Assembly (NCBI GenBank): GCA_015061955.1
Contig: SUVO01000002.1
Location: forward strand, 94,633 to 158,632
Source of the DNA: Verrucomicrobiaceae bacterium
GTDB lineage: Bacteria; Verrucomicrobiota; Verrucomicrobiia; Opitutales; Intestinicryptomonadaceae
Length of the DNA stretch: 64,000 nt
Direction of reading: 5' to 3'
Each line of letters opens with the position of its first letter. The first letter of the stretch is position 1. This document shows, in pieces, positions 1 to 7,477 of the stretch. Position numbers and translations under genes: made by a program. Under the pieces are notes generated by a model. The model worked only from the letters and a program-made list of their open reading frames with translations, searched no databases and was not told the DNA's origin.

Positions 1-615
1 GGGGTGAATATGACCTCTTACATTTGTTGCTGCTTGTTTTACGACGTCGGCTAACTCGGTTGTTGTAGATATTTTGCCTGCATTGCGTGCCGATATAATT
101 GCGCGCGATATTTTTTTATAAAGAGGTTCTTCGCCATAATCACGCAAAACGCATGCAAGTTCGTATTCATCAGCGGTATTGATAAAGTCTAAGGCACTGA
201 GTCCTTCTGCGTTATTCATACGCATGTCGAGTTCGGCTTCTTTGTTGATTGAAAATCCTCTCGAGCCATCGTCTAACTGAAACGACGATACACCGAAGTC
301 GAACAATATTCCATCAAAGTTTGAAAATCCGATTTTATCTAAATCCGAGAAATTAGTTGCTACAAATTCAAAACGTTCGCCAAAGCGTTCTTTTATAGAC
401 TTTGCACGTTCTTTTGCTTCGGGGTCTCTATCTAACGATACAACTTTGCAATTTGCCGAAGATAAGATTGCTGTGGTATGACCACCACCACCAAAAGTGC
501 AATCTAAATAAATACCACCATCTTTAGGCGACAACATCTGTACAGTTTCATTTAGCAAAACGGGAATATGTCCGCTGCTGACATCAATTTTGAAACTGTC
601 ATTAGAGTTGCTCAT
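1..615 (-). CDS. rsmH: 16S rRNA (cytosine-1402-N4)-methyltransferase RsmH, C-terminus cut by window edge
   Basis: RsmH (MraW) methylates the N4 of C1402 in 16S rRNA using S-adenosylmethionine. The first 205 residues are visible, read from the ATG at 615; the rest lies outside the window. The N-terminal HIPVLLNETV, the SAM-binding DCTFGGGGHT and the LDMRMN motif are diagnostic. The usual DLGVSSxQLD motif reads DFGVSSFQLDD here. It lies directly downstream of mraZ on the same strand, the standard order at the head of a dcw cluster, so ftsL, penicillin-binding-protein and mur genes probably follow beyond position 1. Identification is secure; completeness cannot be judged. Confidence 0.95.
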   Translation of the reverse strand, partial: MSNSNDSFKIDVSSGHIPVLLNETVQMLSPKDGGIYLDCTFGGGGHTTAILSSANCKVVSLDRDPEAKERAKSIKERFGERFEFVATNFSDLDKIGFSNFDGILFDFGVSSFQLDDGSRGFSINKEAELDMRMNNAEGLSALDFINTADEYELACVLRDYGEEPLYKKISRAIISARNAGKISTTTELADVVKQAATNVRGHIHP

Positions 616-707
616 CTATATTTTCGAGCCCTCGCAACCACAATATTTTTGCGATTGATTGGGCAGTTGAAGTATTTATATGTTGGTAAATTTTCATAAG
701 GAATTGA

Positions 708-1178
708 TTACATACCCAATTCTTCTAAAAGTGTTTCTTCGTCGATTTCTTCGCCATCGTCGCTTTCTAGCCACTTTTGTCTGCGTTCTGGATTCCACAA
801 ATCGAAGGTATCTCCCATGCCCACCATGAGAATATCTTTTGTAATACCTGCGTGTTTGAGAATTGCTTCGCTTAGCATTATGCGTCCTTGTTTATCGCAA
901 CTGAGTGTACAGCTATTTTCTAAAAATCTAGCCAACGCTTTGCGTTTTGCAGAGTTCGCTATGCTTATTTTGGATATGTTTTCGAGTAATTTTGCCGTTC
1001 TTTTTGGCGGCAATACGGTAATTGCTCCGTATTTTGTTGCGATTGCAAAGTAAGCATTTTCGGCATCATCACCACTAAAGCGCCATTTTGATGGCAGAGT
1101 AACACGACGCTTATCGTCGAGCTGTTTCATAAACTGCTCGCCACAGGCTTGTTGTATTAACTCTAAGGGATTTACCAT
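708..1178 (-). CDS. mraZ: Division/cell-wall cluster transcriptional repressor MraZ
   Basis: MraZ is an AbrB-fold DNA-binding protein that represses its own promoter and the following cell-division genes. The protein is 156 residues. The first SpoVT/AbrB-like repeat begins at about residue 17 (MKQLDDKRRVTLPSKWR) and a second at about residue 85 (CTLSCDKQGRIMLSEAIL). The C-terminus is acidic. There are about 16 residues before the usual MraZ N-terminus; starting at the internal Met17 is possible but would cut into the first domain, so the ATG at 1178 is kept. rsmH follows 92 bases downstream. Four 10-bp-spaced TGGG/TGGT units lie immediately upstream, the expected operator. Confidence 0.93.
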   Translation of the reverse strand: MVNPLELIQQACGEQFMKQLDDKRRVTLPSKWRFSGDDAENAYFAIATKYGAITVLPPKRTAKLLENISKISIANSAKRKALARFLENSCTLSCDKQGRIMLSEAILKHAGITKDILMVGMGDTFDLWNPERRQKWLESDDGEEIDEETLLEELGM

Positions 1179-1200
1179 GTTTTTCTACTTTTCTTATTTA

Positions 1201-1245
1201 TCGCCCCATTTTTCACCATTTTTAACCATTTTTACCCACTGTCAA
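1201..1245 (-). promoter_or_regulatory. Probable MraZ operator and promoter
   Basis: Read on the minus strand, four units with a 10-base period (GTGGGTAAAA, ATGGTTAAAA, ATGGTGAAAA, ATGGGGCGAT) precede mraZ. MraZ is known to bind direct repeats of TGGGN(5-6). A TTGACA hexamer at 1245-1240 abuts the first repeat and may be the -35 box; no convincing -10 is visible at 17 bases. The arrangement implies autorepression. Confidence 0.6.
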
Positions 1246-1298
1246 GAAATTTTTTCCATTTTTCTATTATTTTTTTTATTTTTTTTTAGAATTTTGCA

Positions 1299-1332
1299 CA
1301 AAAAAAGCGACCTTCCTTACGGTTGGTCGCAT
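1299..1332 (-). terminator. Rho-independent terminator of the GH78-like gene
   Basis: On the minus strand GCGACC and GGTCGC (1330-1325 and 1312-1307) form a stem with a 12-base loop, followed by a run of seven T. It lies just past the stop of the gene ending at 1370 and insulates the mraZ promoter. Confidence 0.75.
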
Positions 1333-1369
1333 TTTAAAAAAAATGTACAAGTTTATGTTAAAAAATCAT

Positions 1370-3004
1370 CTATTTAAAATACTTGTGAATAAAATAAACT
1401 GGGGTACAACTCCATGCATGACAGGCACTATTTTGTGGATGAAATCGGTATGGAGAAATAAAATCATCGTTAGGATCGTATGCTTCCCAGAATGTATCGG
1501 CTCCTTTTTTAACCATTCCACCCCAATACGATACAACATATTCTTTTGCTTCTGTATTCATTCCACATTTAAACATTGCCTCAGCTATGTAGTGATTTGC
1601 GTATGGAGTGCCAACTTTAACTACATTTTGATTAGGAGTTAATACATATTTCATTGCTCTTTTTGCTTCATCGCCTGACATTACTTCAGCAATTATTGCC
1701 CAGGCTTGAGAAAGTTGTGATATTTGTTTGTTTTTACCACTAACAAAAACTCCATTTTGTTTATCGAAGTAGTTGTTAATTATATTTGTTTTAATCTTTT
1801 CTTTGATAGCTTTATAGTGCGAAATTTCGTTTTCTTTGCCGATTTTTTTTGCAAGTTCGGTAGTTTGATTTATTGCAAATATAATTGCACAATGAATTGA
1901 TACTGTTACATCTAAATTTTTACGCCAGTCGAAGAACAACCAAGGTCGGCGTTTATCTTGCATATTGTATGCGCCATTTTCATCTAAGTACGAAAACGCG
2001 TTTTCCATTTGGCGTTTAGCTACTTTCCATAGATCGTTTGCAGTTTGATAATCGTTAGTATCGTTCAGATATTCTAAAAGTGTAGAGCTAAATAGCAAAC
2101 TATATGGTAGTAAAAAATGATCTTGAGTATGAGGTTTTGGACGTTCAAAGCAACATGGCATAGTTAAGCCTTCTTTTGTTGTTGTACCTGCAAACAAGTA
2201 CAAGCAACGTTTTACAAGGTCGAAATTTTGGTAACTGTATCTGTTTGCTAATGCCTGCAAATAAAGATCGCCGAGCCAAAGACGTTGGTCGCGTTTTGGA
2301 CCATCTTCAAAAACAGTCTGCATACATTCTTTGAGTGTATTACTTGCTACTTTATTTATATCTTTTATTATTTGTGGCGAATTTTCTGGAACAGATACTT
2401 TTAAATCGCCAGCCGAAGTTTGTGCATTTATATACATATCATCTATTGCAAAATCGAAGTATCCCGAAACTCCGAGAAGCTCTATTTTTACATATCTAAA
2501 CGACAATCTTCGTGGGATTGTTATATATTTATCTTGTTCTGTAACAGTAATAATTTCGTCTTGCAACCATGCTCTACTAAGCCCTGGTTTGTATGGGTCG
2601 AATGGCGTATTTAGTTCTGCTGGAAGTTCTGCAAAGGTAAACTTAAGGCGAATAGGCGAATCCATTACCTTTGATATTATTTTGGTTTTAAACGAAAAGT
2701 ATCCAGTATAGTGGTTGCCGAAATCTAACGACACGCTCCACATTGTTTTAAAACCCTTTGTGTAGATTTTATCTGCTTTATCGACTATGTTAAATTTCCA
2801 ACCTTGAAAAGCATTTTTATCTTTTTGAGCTTTTACAATATGCAATGGTCGAATTTTTTCGTACTTCAATTCGGGCTTGAGATTTTCGGCAATCTCGAGC
2901 CATTTTGCACGATCATTTGCGAAAACGTCGTTTTGTGTGGAAGCAAAAGTTTGGAACGATACCGATATAAAAAGAGTTGTTAATAATATTATTATTTTAT
3001 TCAT
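1370..3004 (-). CDS. Secreted GH78-like (alpha-L-rhamnosidase-type) six-hairpin glycosidase
   Basis: A 544-residue exported protein with an N-terminal signal peptide (residues 1-21, ending TFA-S). Residues about 60-200 look like a beta-sandwich domain and residues 210-544 an (alpha/alpha)6 barrel of the bacterial alpha-L-rhamnosidase type. The motif EDGPKRDQRLWLGD near residue 233 matches the family's active-site signature, and the C-terminal TFWEAYDPNDDF and CHAWSCTP segments match the barrel's other conserved loops. At 544 residues it is shorter than full GH78 enzymes (about 900), lacking extra N-terminal domains. Likely role: release of terminal rhamnose, or a related sugar, outside the cytoplasm. 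A rhamnose isomerase gene lies at 15337, which supports rhamnose use. Substrate is inferred. Confidence 0.75.
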   Translation of the reverse strand: MNKIIILLTTLFISVSFQTFASTQNDVFANDRAKWLEIAENLKPELKYEKIRPLHIVKAQKDKNAFQGWKFNIVDKADKIYTKGFKTMWSVSLDFGNHYTGYFSFKTKIISKVMDSPIRLKFTFAELPAELNTPFDPYKPGLSRAWLQDEIITVTEQDKYITIPRRLSFRYVKIELLGVSGYFDFAIDDMYINAQTSAGDLKVSVPENSPQIIKDINKVASNTLKECMQTVFEDGPKRDQRLWLGDLYLQALANRYSYQNFDLVKRCLYLFAGTTTKEGLTMPCCFERPKPHTQDHFLLPYSLLFSSTLLEYLNDTNDYQTANDLWKVAKRQMENAFSYLDENGAYNMQDKRRPWLFFDWRKNLDVTVSIHCAIIFAINQTTELAKKIGKENEISHYKAIKEKIKTNIINNYFDKQNGVFVSGKNKQISQLSQAWAIIAEVMSGDEAKRAMKYVLTPNQNVVKVGTPYANHYIAEAMFKCGMNTEAKEYVVSYWGGMVKKGADTFWEAYDPNDDFISPYRFHPQNSACHAWSCTPVYFIHKYFK

Positions 3005-3031
3005 AAATTTAAACAGATGATAAGTATTATT

Positions 3032-3913
3032 TTACGCATCGGCTATAAAACAAGTTTCGCCTAAGAGTGATTTTATATATGATTTCATTTCTACAATTTG
3101 TTCATCGCTCAGATCGTTGACGATAGCAAAGCATGCACTTCCAGAACCACTCATCATAGCTGGAATTCTGAATTTTTCCTTTATATTTTCTATTACAACT
3201 TCTAAAGCTGGATATTTTTTGAAAGCTTCAATCTGCATATTGTTTATCAAAGGAATGCCTGTAATGTTTGGATTTTCGAGCCATTCCGATAATTTTGCCT
3301 CAGCAAAATCGGCATCTAAATATACTTCTGGATTTGCTTTCATTTGTGAATATGCCCAGCCTGTATTTATTGAAAACTCGGGCTTGAACAATACGAGCTT
3401 TAGCATACCAATGTAATCTTTTGCATCGCCAGTTAATGGAAATACTTTTTCGCCACGTCCACGCATTACAACTGGATTACCTGTTAAGAATAGTGGACAG
3501 TCGCTACCCATTTGGGCTGATATTTTTTCGAGCTTACGCATTGATAATGGTTTGCCTGCTATATCGTTTATAGCCGATAATGCGATAGCTCCGTTTGAAC
3601 TTCCACCACCTAAGCCAGCTCCAGCTGGAACTTGTTTTTCAAGATTGAATTTGAAAAATTTATTAAAGCCAGTTTCTTGTCTGAAAAGAATTGCAGCTTT
3701 GATAACTAAGTTTGATTCATCGCAAGGGACATTTGGCATATTACACACCAACTCGTCTTTAGTAGCAGTATCGGGCAACACTTCAACTGTGAGCCAATCT
3801 CCAAAACGAGTTGGCGCAACTAAGCTTATTAGATTATGAAAACCGTCATCACGCACACCTGTAATGGCTAGCATTAAATTTATTTTGCAAGGACAAAATT
3901 TTTTTGTATTCAT
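3032..3913 (-). CDS. ispE: 4-diphosphocytidyl-2-C-methyl-D-erythritol kinase IspE
   Basis: IspE phosphorylates CDP-methylerythritol with ATP, the fourth step of the MEP isoprenoid pathway. The 293-residue protein shows the GHMP-kinase pattern: an N-terminal CKINLMLAITGVRDDGFHNL, the ATP-binding glycine/serine loop PAGAGLGGGSSNGA at about residues 95-108, and a C-terminal MSGSGSACFA. It is transcribed divergently from pyrF-ispD-ispF with only 51 bases between start codons, so four genes including three MEP enzymes probably share one bidirectional promoter region. Length and motifs are typical. Confidence 0.95.
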   Translation of the reverse strand: MNTKKFCPCKINLMLAITGVRDDGFHNLISLVAPTRFGDWLTVEVLPDTATKDELVCNMPNVPCDESNLVIKAAILFRQETGFNKFFKFNLEKQVPAGAGLGGGSSNGAIALSAINDIAGKPLSMRKLEKISAQMGSDCPLFLTGNPVVMRGRGEKVFPLTGDAKDYIGMLKLVLFKPEFSINTGWAYSQMKANPEVYLDADFAEAKLSEWLENPNITGIPLINNMQIEAFKKYPALEVVIENIKEKFRIPAMMSGSGSACFAIVNDLSDEQIVEMKSYIKSLLGETCFIADA

Positions 3914-3964
3914 ACGTCGAATATATTTGAAAAAGTATAACTTTTATGGCACAAAATAAATAAT

Positions 3965-4675
3965 ATGTCAAAACATGATTGCAAATTGATGCTTGCGCTT
4001 GATCTTCCAGACAGAGAATCGGCGCTTGAAATGCTTAACAAACTTCGCGGAAGTCTTGAATGGGTCAAGATTGGTCTGCAAATGTATTTGAAGTACGGTG
4101 CTTCGTTTGTAAGAGAAGTTGCCGATATGGGCTTCAAGATTTTCTTAGATTTGAAGCTTCATGATATTCCAAATACCGTTGCATCGGCTGTAAAGAGTTT
4201 ACAAGGTTTGCCAATTTCTATGCTTACTATTCACACTTGTGGTGGCAGAGAAATGATGATGCGTGCTCTTGAAGCTGCGTCAGAAACTAACAAAGATTTA
4301 CGCTTGTTAGGGGTAACTGTTTTGACATCGTTTAACGATGAGGGCTTGGCTGAAACTGGTGTTGCGTTGCCTCCTGCAAAACAAGTTGAGCTTTTAGCTA
4401 AACTTGCTACCGATAGTGGAATGAAAGGTTTGGTATGCTCACCATTAGAAATTGAGACTTTGCGTAAAATAATTCCAAGCGATGTAATTTTAGTTACTCC
4501 TGGTATACGTCCGGCTGGTAGCGATACTAACGAGCAGAAGCGCGTTATGACTCCAGAAATGGCAGCTAAGGCTGGTTCTAATTTTATTGTAGTGGGGCGT
4601 CCAATCTTAAAGGCTGAAAATCCAGCTCAAGCAGCAAAAGACATAATAGCTGAATTGGAGAATTGCAATGGCTAA
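3965..4675 (+). CDS. pyrF: Orotidine 5'-phosphate decarboxylase PyrF
   Basis: PyrF decarboxylates OMP to UMP, the last step of de novo pyrimidine synthesis. The 236-residue TIM-barrel protein begins LMLALDLPDRESAL and carries the catalytic D-x-K-x-x-D signature in FLDLKLHDIPNT (residues about 60-71) and the phosphate-binding VTPGIRP near residue 181. It matches the group-1 enzyme in length. The stop overlaps the ispD start by 8 bases, indicating translational coupling. No Shine-Dalgarno-like sequence precedes the ATG; the leader is AT-rich. Confidence 0.96.
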   Translation: MSKHDCKLMLALDLPDRESALEMLNKLRGSLEWVKIGLQMYLKYGASFVREVADMGFKIFLDLKLHDIPNTVASAVKSLQGLPISMLTIHTCGGREMMMRALEAASETNKDLRLLGVTVLTSFNDEGLAETGVALPPAKQVELLAKLATDSGMKGLVCSPLEIETLRKIIPSDVILVTPGIRPAGSDTNEQKRVMTPEMAAKAGSNFIVVGRPILKAENPAQAAKDIIAELENCNG

Positions 4676-5384
4676 TACTGCTATTTTACTTGCAGGTGGT
4701 AGTGGGAAACGTATGCGTGGATCAGTGAAAGACAAAGTTCTTGCACTGTTAGATGGTATGCCTGTAATTCTGCATAGCTTTAAAACTTTTGTTGAAAGTG
4801 GTTGTATTGATGAGGTTGTATTTGTGTGTCGTGATGATGCTCAAATAAAGCAAATTCGTTCGGCTATAAAAAAGTTTTTCAAGAAAATATCGGTTGCAAT
4901 AAAATTCACATACGGAGGAGCTGAACGTCAGGATAGCGTTTTAAATGGATTGAAAGAAGCCTCCGACAAGCGTGGGTTAGCTTTTATTCACGATGGTGCC
5001 AGACCTATGATTACCATTGAAAATGTACGTGCGTTGGCTGAAGTTGCCCTGAAAGACGGAGCATCGGTATTGGCATCGCGTGTATCCGATACAATAAAAC
5101 GCGTTGCAAAAAATAAGAAAGATTTATCGAAATGCAAACTTGATGACCTTGAACGCAAGCGTTTATGGGCTATGCAAACCCCACAAGTTTTTATTTGTGG
5201 TGAGATTGAAAAAGCCTACAAGCATATCAAGAAAAATAAAATTGCAATAACCGATGATGTTGCTGCCGCAACTGTAATGGGAGGCAAAGTTTCTATTGTT
5301 GAAAATCTTTCTGCAAACGTAAAAATAACAGTTCCAGAAGATATAGCTTTTATTGAATTTTTAAAATCGAAAGGTGCAAAATGA
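4668..5384 (+). CDS. ispD: 2-C-methyl-D-erythritol 4-phosphate cytidylyltransferase IspD
   Basis: IspD transfers CMP from CTP to methylerythritol phosphate (third MEP-pathway step). The 238-residue protein opens with the nucleotidyltransferase loop ILLAGGSGKRMRG and has VLALLDGMPVILHS, GGAERQDSVLNGL, the metal-binding IHDGARPM near residue 108, and WAMQTPQVF. It overlaps pyrF upstream by 8 bases and ispF downstream by 4 bases (ATGA), so the three genes form one operon. Confidence 0.95.
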   Translation: MANTAILLAGGSGKRMRGSVKDKVLALLDGMPVILHSFKTFVESGCIDEVVFVCRDDAQIKQIRSAIKKFFKKISVAIKFTYGGAERQDSVLNGLKEASDKRGLAFIHDGARPMITIENVRALAEVALKDGASVLASRVSDTIKRVAKNKKDLSKCKLDDLERKRLWAMQTPQVFICGEIEKAYKHIKKNKIAITDDVAAATVMGGKVSIVENLSANVKITVPEDIAFIEFLKSKGAK

Positions 5385-5866
5385 GTGCAAATTTTAGAAT
5401 AGGCTATGGCTACGATGTTCATCAATTAGTAGAAGGTCGTAAGTGCATTATTGGTGGGGTTGAAATTGAAAGTAAACTTGGCTTGTTAGGACATTCCGAT
5501 GCCGACGTTTTAAGCCACGCTATTGCCGATGCTATTTTAGGTGCAGGTGCTTTACGCGATATAGGTTTTTATTTTCCACCAACTGATCCATCGTGCGAGA
5601 ACATAGATTCGCAAAAGATTGTTCAGCGTGCCGTTGCCGAAGTCGCAAAGCTTGGTTATAAAGTTGGCAATGTAGATTGTACAATAATTGCCGAAGCACC
5701 AAAGATGTTACCACATATTGATGCAATGAAAAACATTTTAGCAAAATCGCTTGGTGTTGACCCTCAAGATGTTGGCATAAAAGCAACTACTAACGAGAAA
5801 ATGGGCTGGGAAGGTCGTAAAGAAGGCATTGGAGCCCATGCTGTTTGTTTGCTTGTAAAAGCTTAA
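5381..5866 (+). CDS. ispF: 2-C-methyl-D-erythritol 2,4-cyclodiphosphate synthase IspF
   Basis: IspF cyclises the IspE product to methylerythritol cyclodiphosphate with release of CMP. The 161-residue protein is of normal length. The zinc ligands lie in GYDVHQL (D and H near residues 11-13) and in the following LLGHSDADVLSHAIADAILGA; the substrate loop DIGFYFPPTDP is also present, and TTNEKMGWEGRKEGIGAHAV closes the protein. It overlaps ispD by four bases. Its stop codon directly abuts the stop of the convergent exbD-like gene, with no room for a terminator between them. Confidence 0.96.
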   Translation: MSANFRIGYGYDVHQLVEGRKCIIGGVEIESKLGLLGHSDADVLSHAIADAILGAGALRDIGFYFPPTDPSCENIDSQKIVQRAVAEVAKLGYKVGNVDCTIIAEAPKMLPHIDAMKNILAKSLGVDPQDVGIKATTNEKMGWEGRKEGIGAHAVCLLVKA

Positions 5867-6259
5867 TTATTGTATAGAACGCAACGATACTTTTTTGATT
5901 TTTGTTAAACGAGCAGTATCGATTGCATCGGTAACAAATTTTAATGATGTATCTTTGTCGGCATACACGAGTATTGTTGAATCTTTCGACTTTGATATTT
6001 TTTCAAATTCTGTTTTCAAGTTAGAGAACAGAATTTTTTTGTTGTTCAAAGTATACTGCCCATCTTTCGTAATAGTCAAAATATTGGGCATTGTTTGATT
6101 TTCAACCGATGCCGATTTCATTGTTGGTGGGGTAATATCGACAGCATGTACATCTTTAAACTGCATTGTAAGTAGAAAGAAAAATATCAACACCGTTAGA
6201 ACATCGACCATTGGTACGATGTTTATTTGTGCCTGAGGTCTTTTAGTTCTTATCTGCAT
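5867..6259 (-). CDS. ExbD/TolR-family biopolymer transport protein
   Basis: A 130-residue inner-membrane protein with one transmembrane helix (about residues 12-34) and a periplasmic domain. The helix contains PMVDVLTVLIFFFLL, where the aspartate corresponds to the proton-conducting residue of ExbD/TolR. It should work with the ExbB/TolQ-like protein encoded 3 bases upstream to couple proton flow to outer-membrane work. No tonB or tolA gene is nearby, so TonB-linked import and Tol-type envelope maintenance cannot be separated. Confidence 0.88.
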   Translation of the reverse strand: MQIRTKRPQAQINIVPMVDVLTVLIFFFLLTMQFKDVHAVDITPPTMKSASVENQTMPNILTITKDGQYTLNNKKILFSNLKTEFEKISKSKDSTILVYADKDTSLKFVTDAIDTARLTKIKKVSLRSIQ

Positions 6260-6262
6260 AAC

Positions 6263-6811
6263 TTATTTTTTTATATTTAGCAGACGTTCTACACACACAT
6301 TTATGCGTGCAGCAAGTTTATCAATTTTTCTATTCAAAAATGAACTGCCAATAATAGCAGGAATTGCAATTGTTAACCCTAATATAGTTGTCGACAACGC
6401 CAATCCTACACCTTTAGATATAACTTCGGGCGATGGAATTCCTTCAGATGTTGAGAACACGCCAACAAGACCAGCAACAGTACCAAGTAATCCTAACAAT
6501 GGAGATGCTGAAATTACTATATCTAAAATGAACATTCCTCTATCTAATTTAGTAATTTCTAACTGGGCAAATGCCTTGAGCGCTTCGGCATCGGTATTTG
6601 AAAACTTGTAAAAGCTTACAATTCTACCTGCCGACGATTTACCCTCTACTTCGGGAAGTACACCTTCGTAGAGAGCTTTTTCTATTCTTTGTGGAATTAC
6701 CTTACCAGCACGCAACGATATTAAACGTTCAATAATTATAAACATACCCGCTAAAGAACATAGTCCTAACGGATATATAAAAATGCCTGCACCCTGTAAG
6801 ATAAATTCCAT
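6263..6811 (-). CDS. ExbB/TolQ/MotA-family proton channel protein
   Basis: A 182-residue inner-membrane protein with an N-terminal helix (about residues 4-28) and two further helices (about 98-122 and 135-160), the three-helix ExbB/TolQ topology. The segment ISASPLLGLLGTVAGLVGVF is the family's conserved pore helix, followed by GVGLALSTTILGLTIAIPA. It is shorter than E. coli ExbB. It is separated by 3 bases from leuD upstream and the exbD-like gene downstream, giving a tightly packed leuD-exbB-exbD transcription unit. Confidence 0.9.
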   Translation of the reverse strand: MEFILQGAGIFIYPLGLCSLAGMFIIIERLISLRAGKVIPQRIEKALYEGVLPEVEGKSSAGRIVSFYKFSNTDAEALKAFAQLEITKLDRGMFILDIVISASPLLGLLGTVAGLVGVFSTSEGIPSPEVISKGVGLALSTTILGLTIAIPAIIGSSFLNRKIDKLAARINVCVERLLNIKK

Positions 6812-6814
6812 AAA

Positions 6815-7414
6815 TTATTTTTCAAAGTATGGAAGCTTTTCTGCTGTTTGTGCAGTTGTAGCTTCGGCATCGATGAGTTCTGCAATAGGATCCCAAGTGC
6901 CAGAAATAAGTGCATTACGCGCATTTTCTGGCATTGTGCATTTTATAGAAACATTGCCTGCCGATACTGTCAAATTATCGACATCAACATCAACTTCTGT
7001 TTCTGGATTTTCTTCTATAACTGATGCAATTTTTGCAATATCTTCAGCTGATGCACACACGCAAGGTATACCCAATGTTGTTGAATTACCAAAGAAAATT
7101 TCTGCAAAACTTTCGGCAACAACAGCTCTGAAACCGTAGTGCCACAACGATTGTGGAGCATGTTCGCGCGATGAACCACAACCAAAATTAGCCCCAGAAA
7201 GCAATACTTTGGCATTTTGCTTACGTGGATCGGTAAGTGGATGTACTTTATCTGTACCATCGGCATTTTTACGTTCATCGTAGAAAGCATATTTGCCCAA
7301 ACCTTCAAAAGTTATACATACCATGAAGCGTGCTGGAATTATTCTGTCTGTATCGATATCGTTTCCTGGAACGAATACGCCTTTACCTTTTACATTTAAG
7401 ATTTTTTCTAACAT
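6815..7414 (-). CDS. leuD: 3-isopropylmalate dehydratase small subunit LeuD
   Basis: LeuD is the small (swivel-domain) subunit that, with LeuC, isomerises isopropylmalate in leucine synthesis. The 199-residue protein has GNDIDTDRIIPARFM near residue 17 and the signature GANFGCGSSREHAPQSLW followed by SFAEIFFGNSTTLGIP. Length is normal. leuC is not in the window, and the neighbours downstream are an ExbB/ExbD pair, an unusual partner set. Homoaconitase-type small subunits look similar, so the exact substrate is likely but not proven. Confidence 0.9.
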   Translation of the reverse strand: MLEKILNVKGKGVFVPGNDIDTDRIIPARFMVCITFEGLGKYAFYDERKNADGTDKVHPLTDPRKQNAKVLLSGANFGCGSSREHAPQSLWHYGFRAVVAESFAEIFFGNSTTLGIPCVCASAEDIAKIASVIEENPETEVDVDVDNLTVSAGNVSIKCTMPENARNALISGTWDPIAELIDAEATTAQTAEKLPYFEK

Positions 7415-7477
7415 TTTACTTTCTTGTGTTTAAATATGGTTTTGAATTAAAGTCTTGTAGCAAGTATTAGTCAACAA

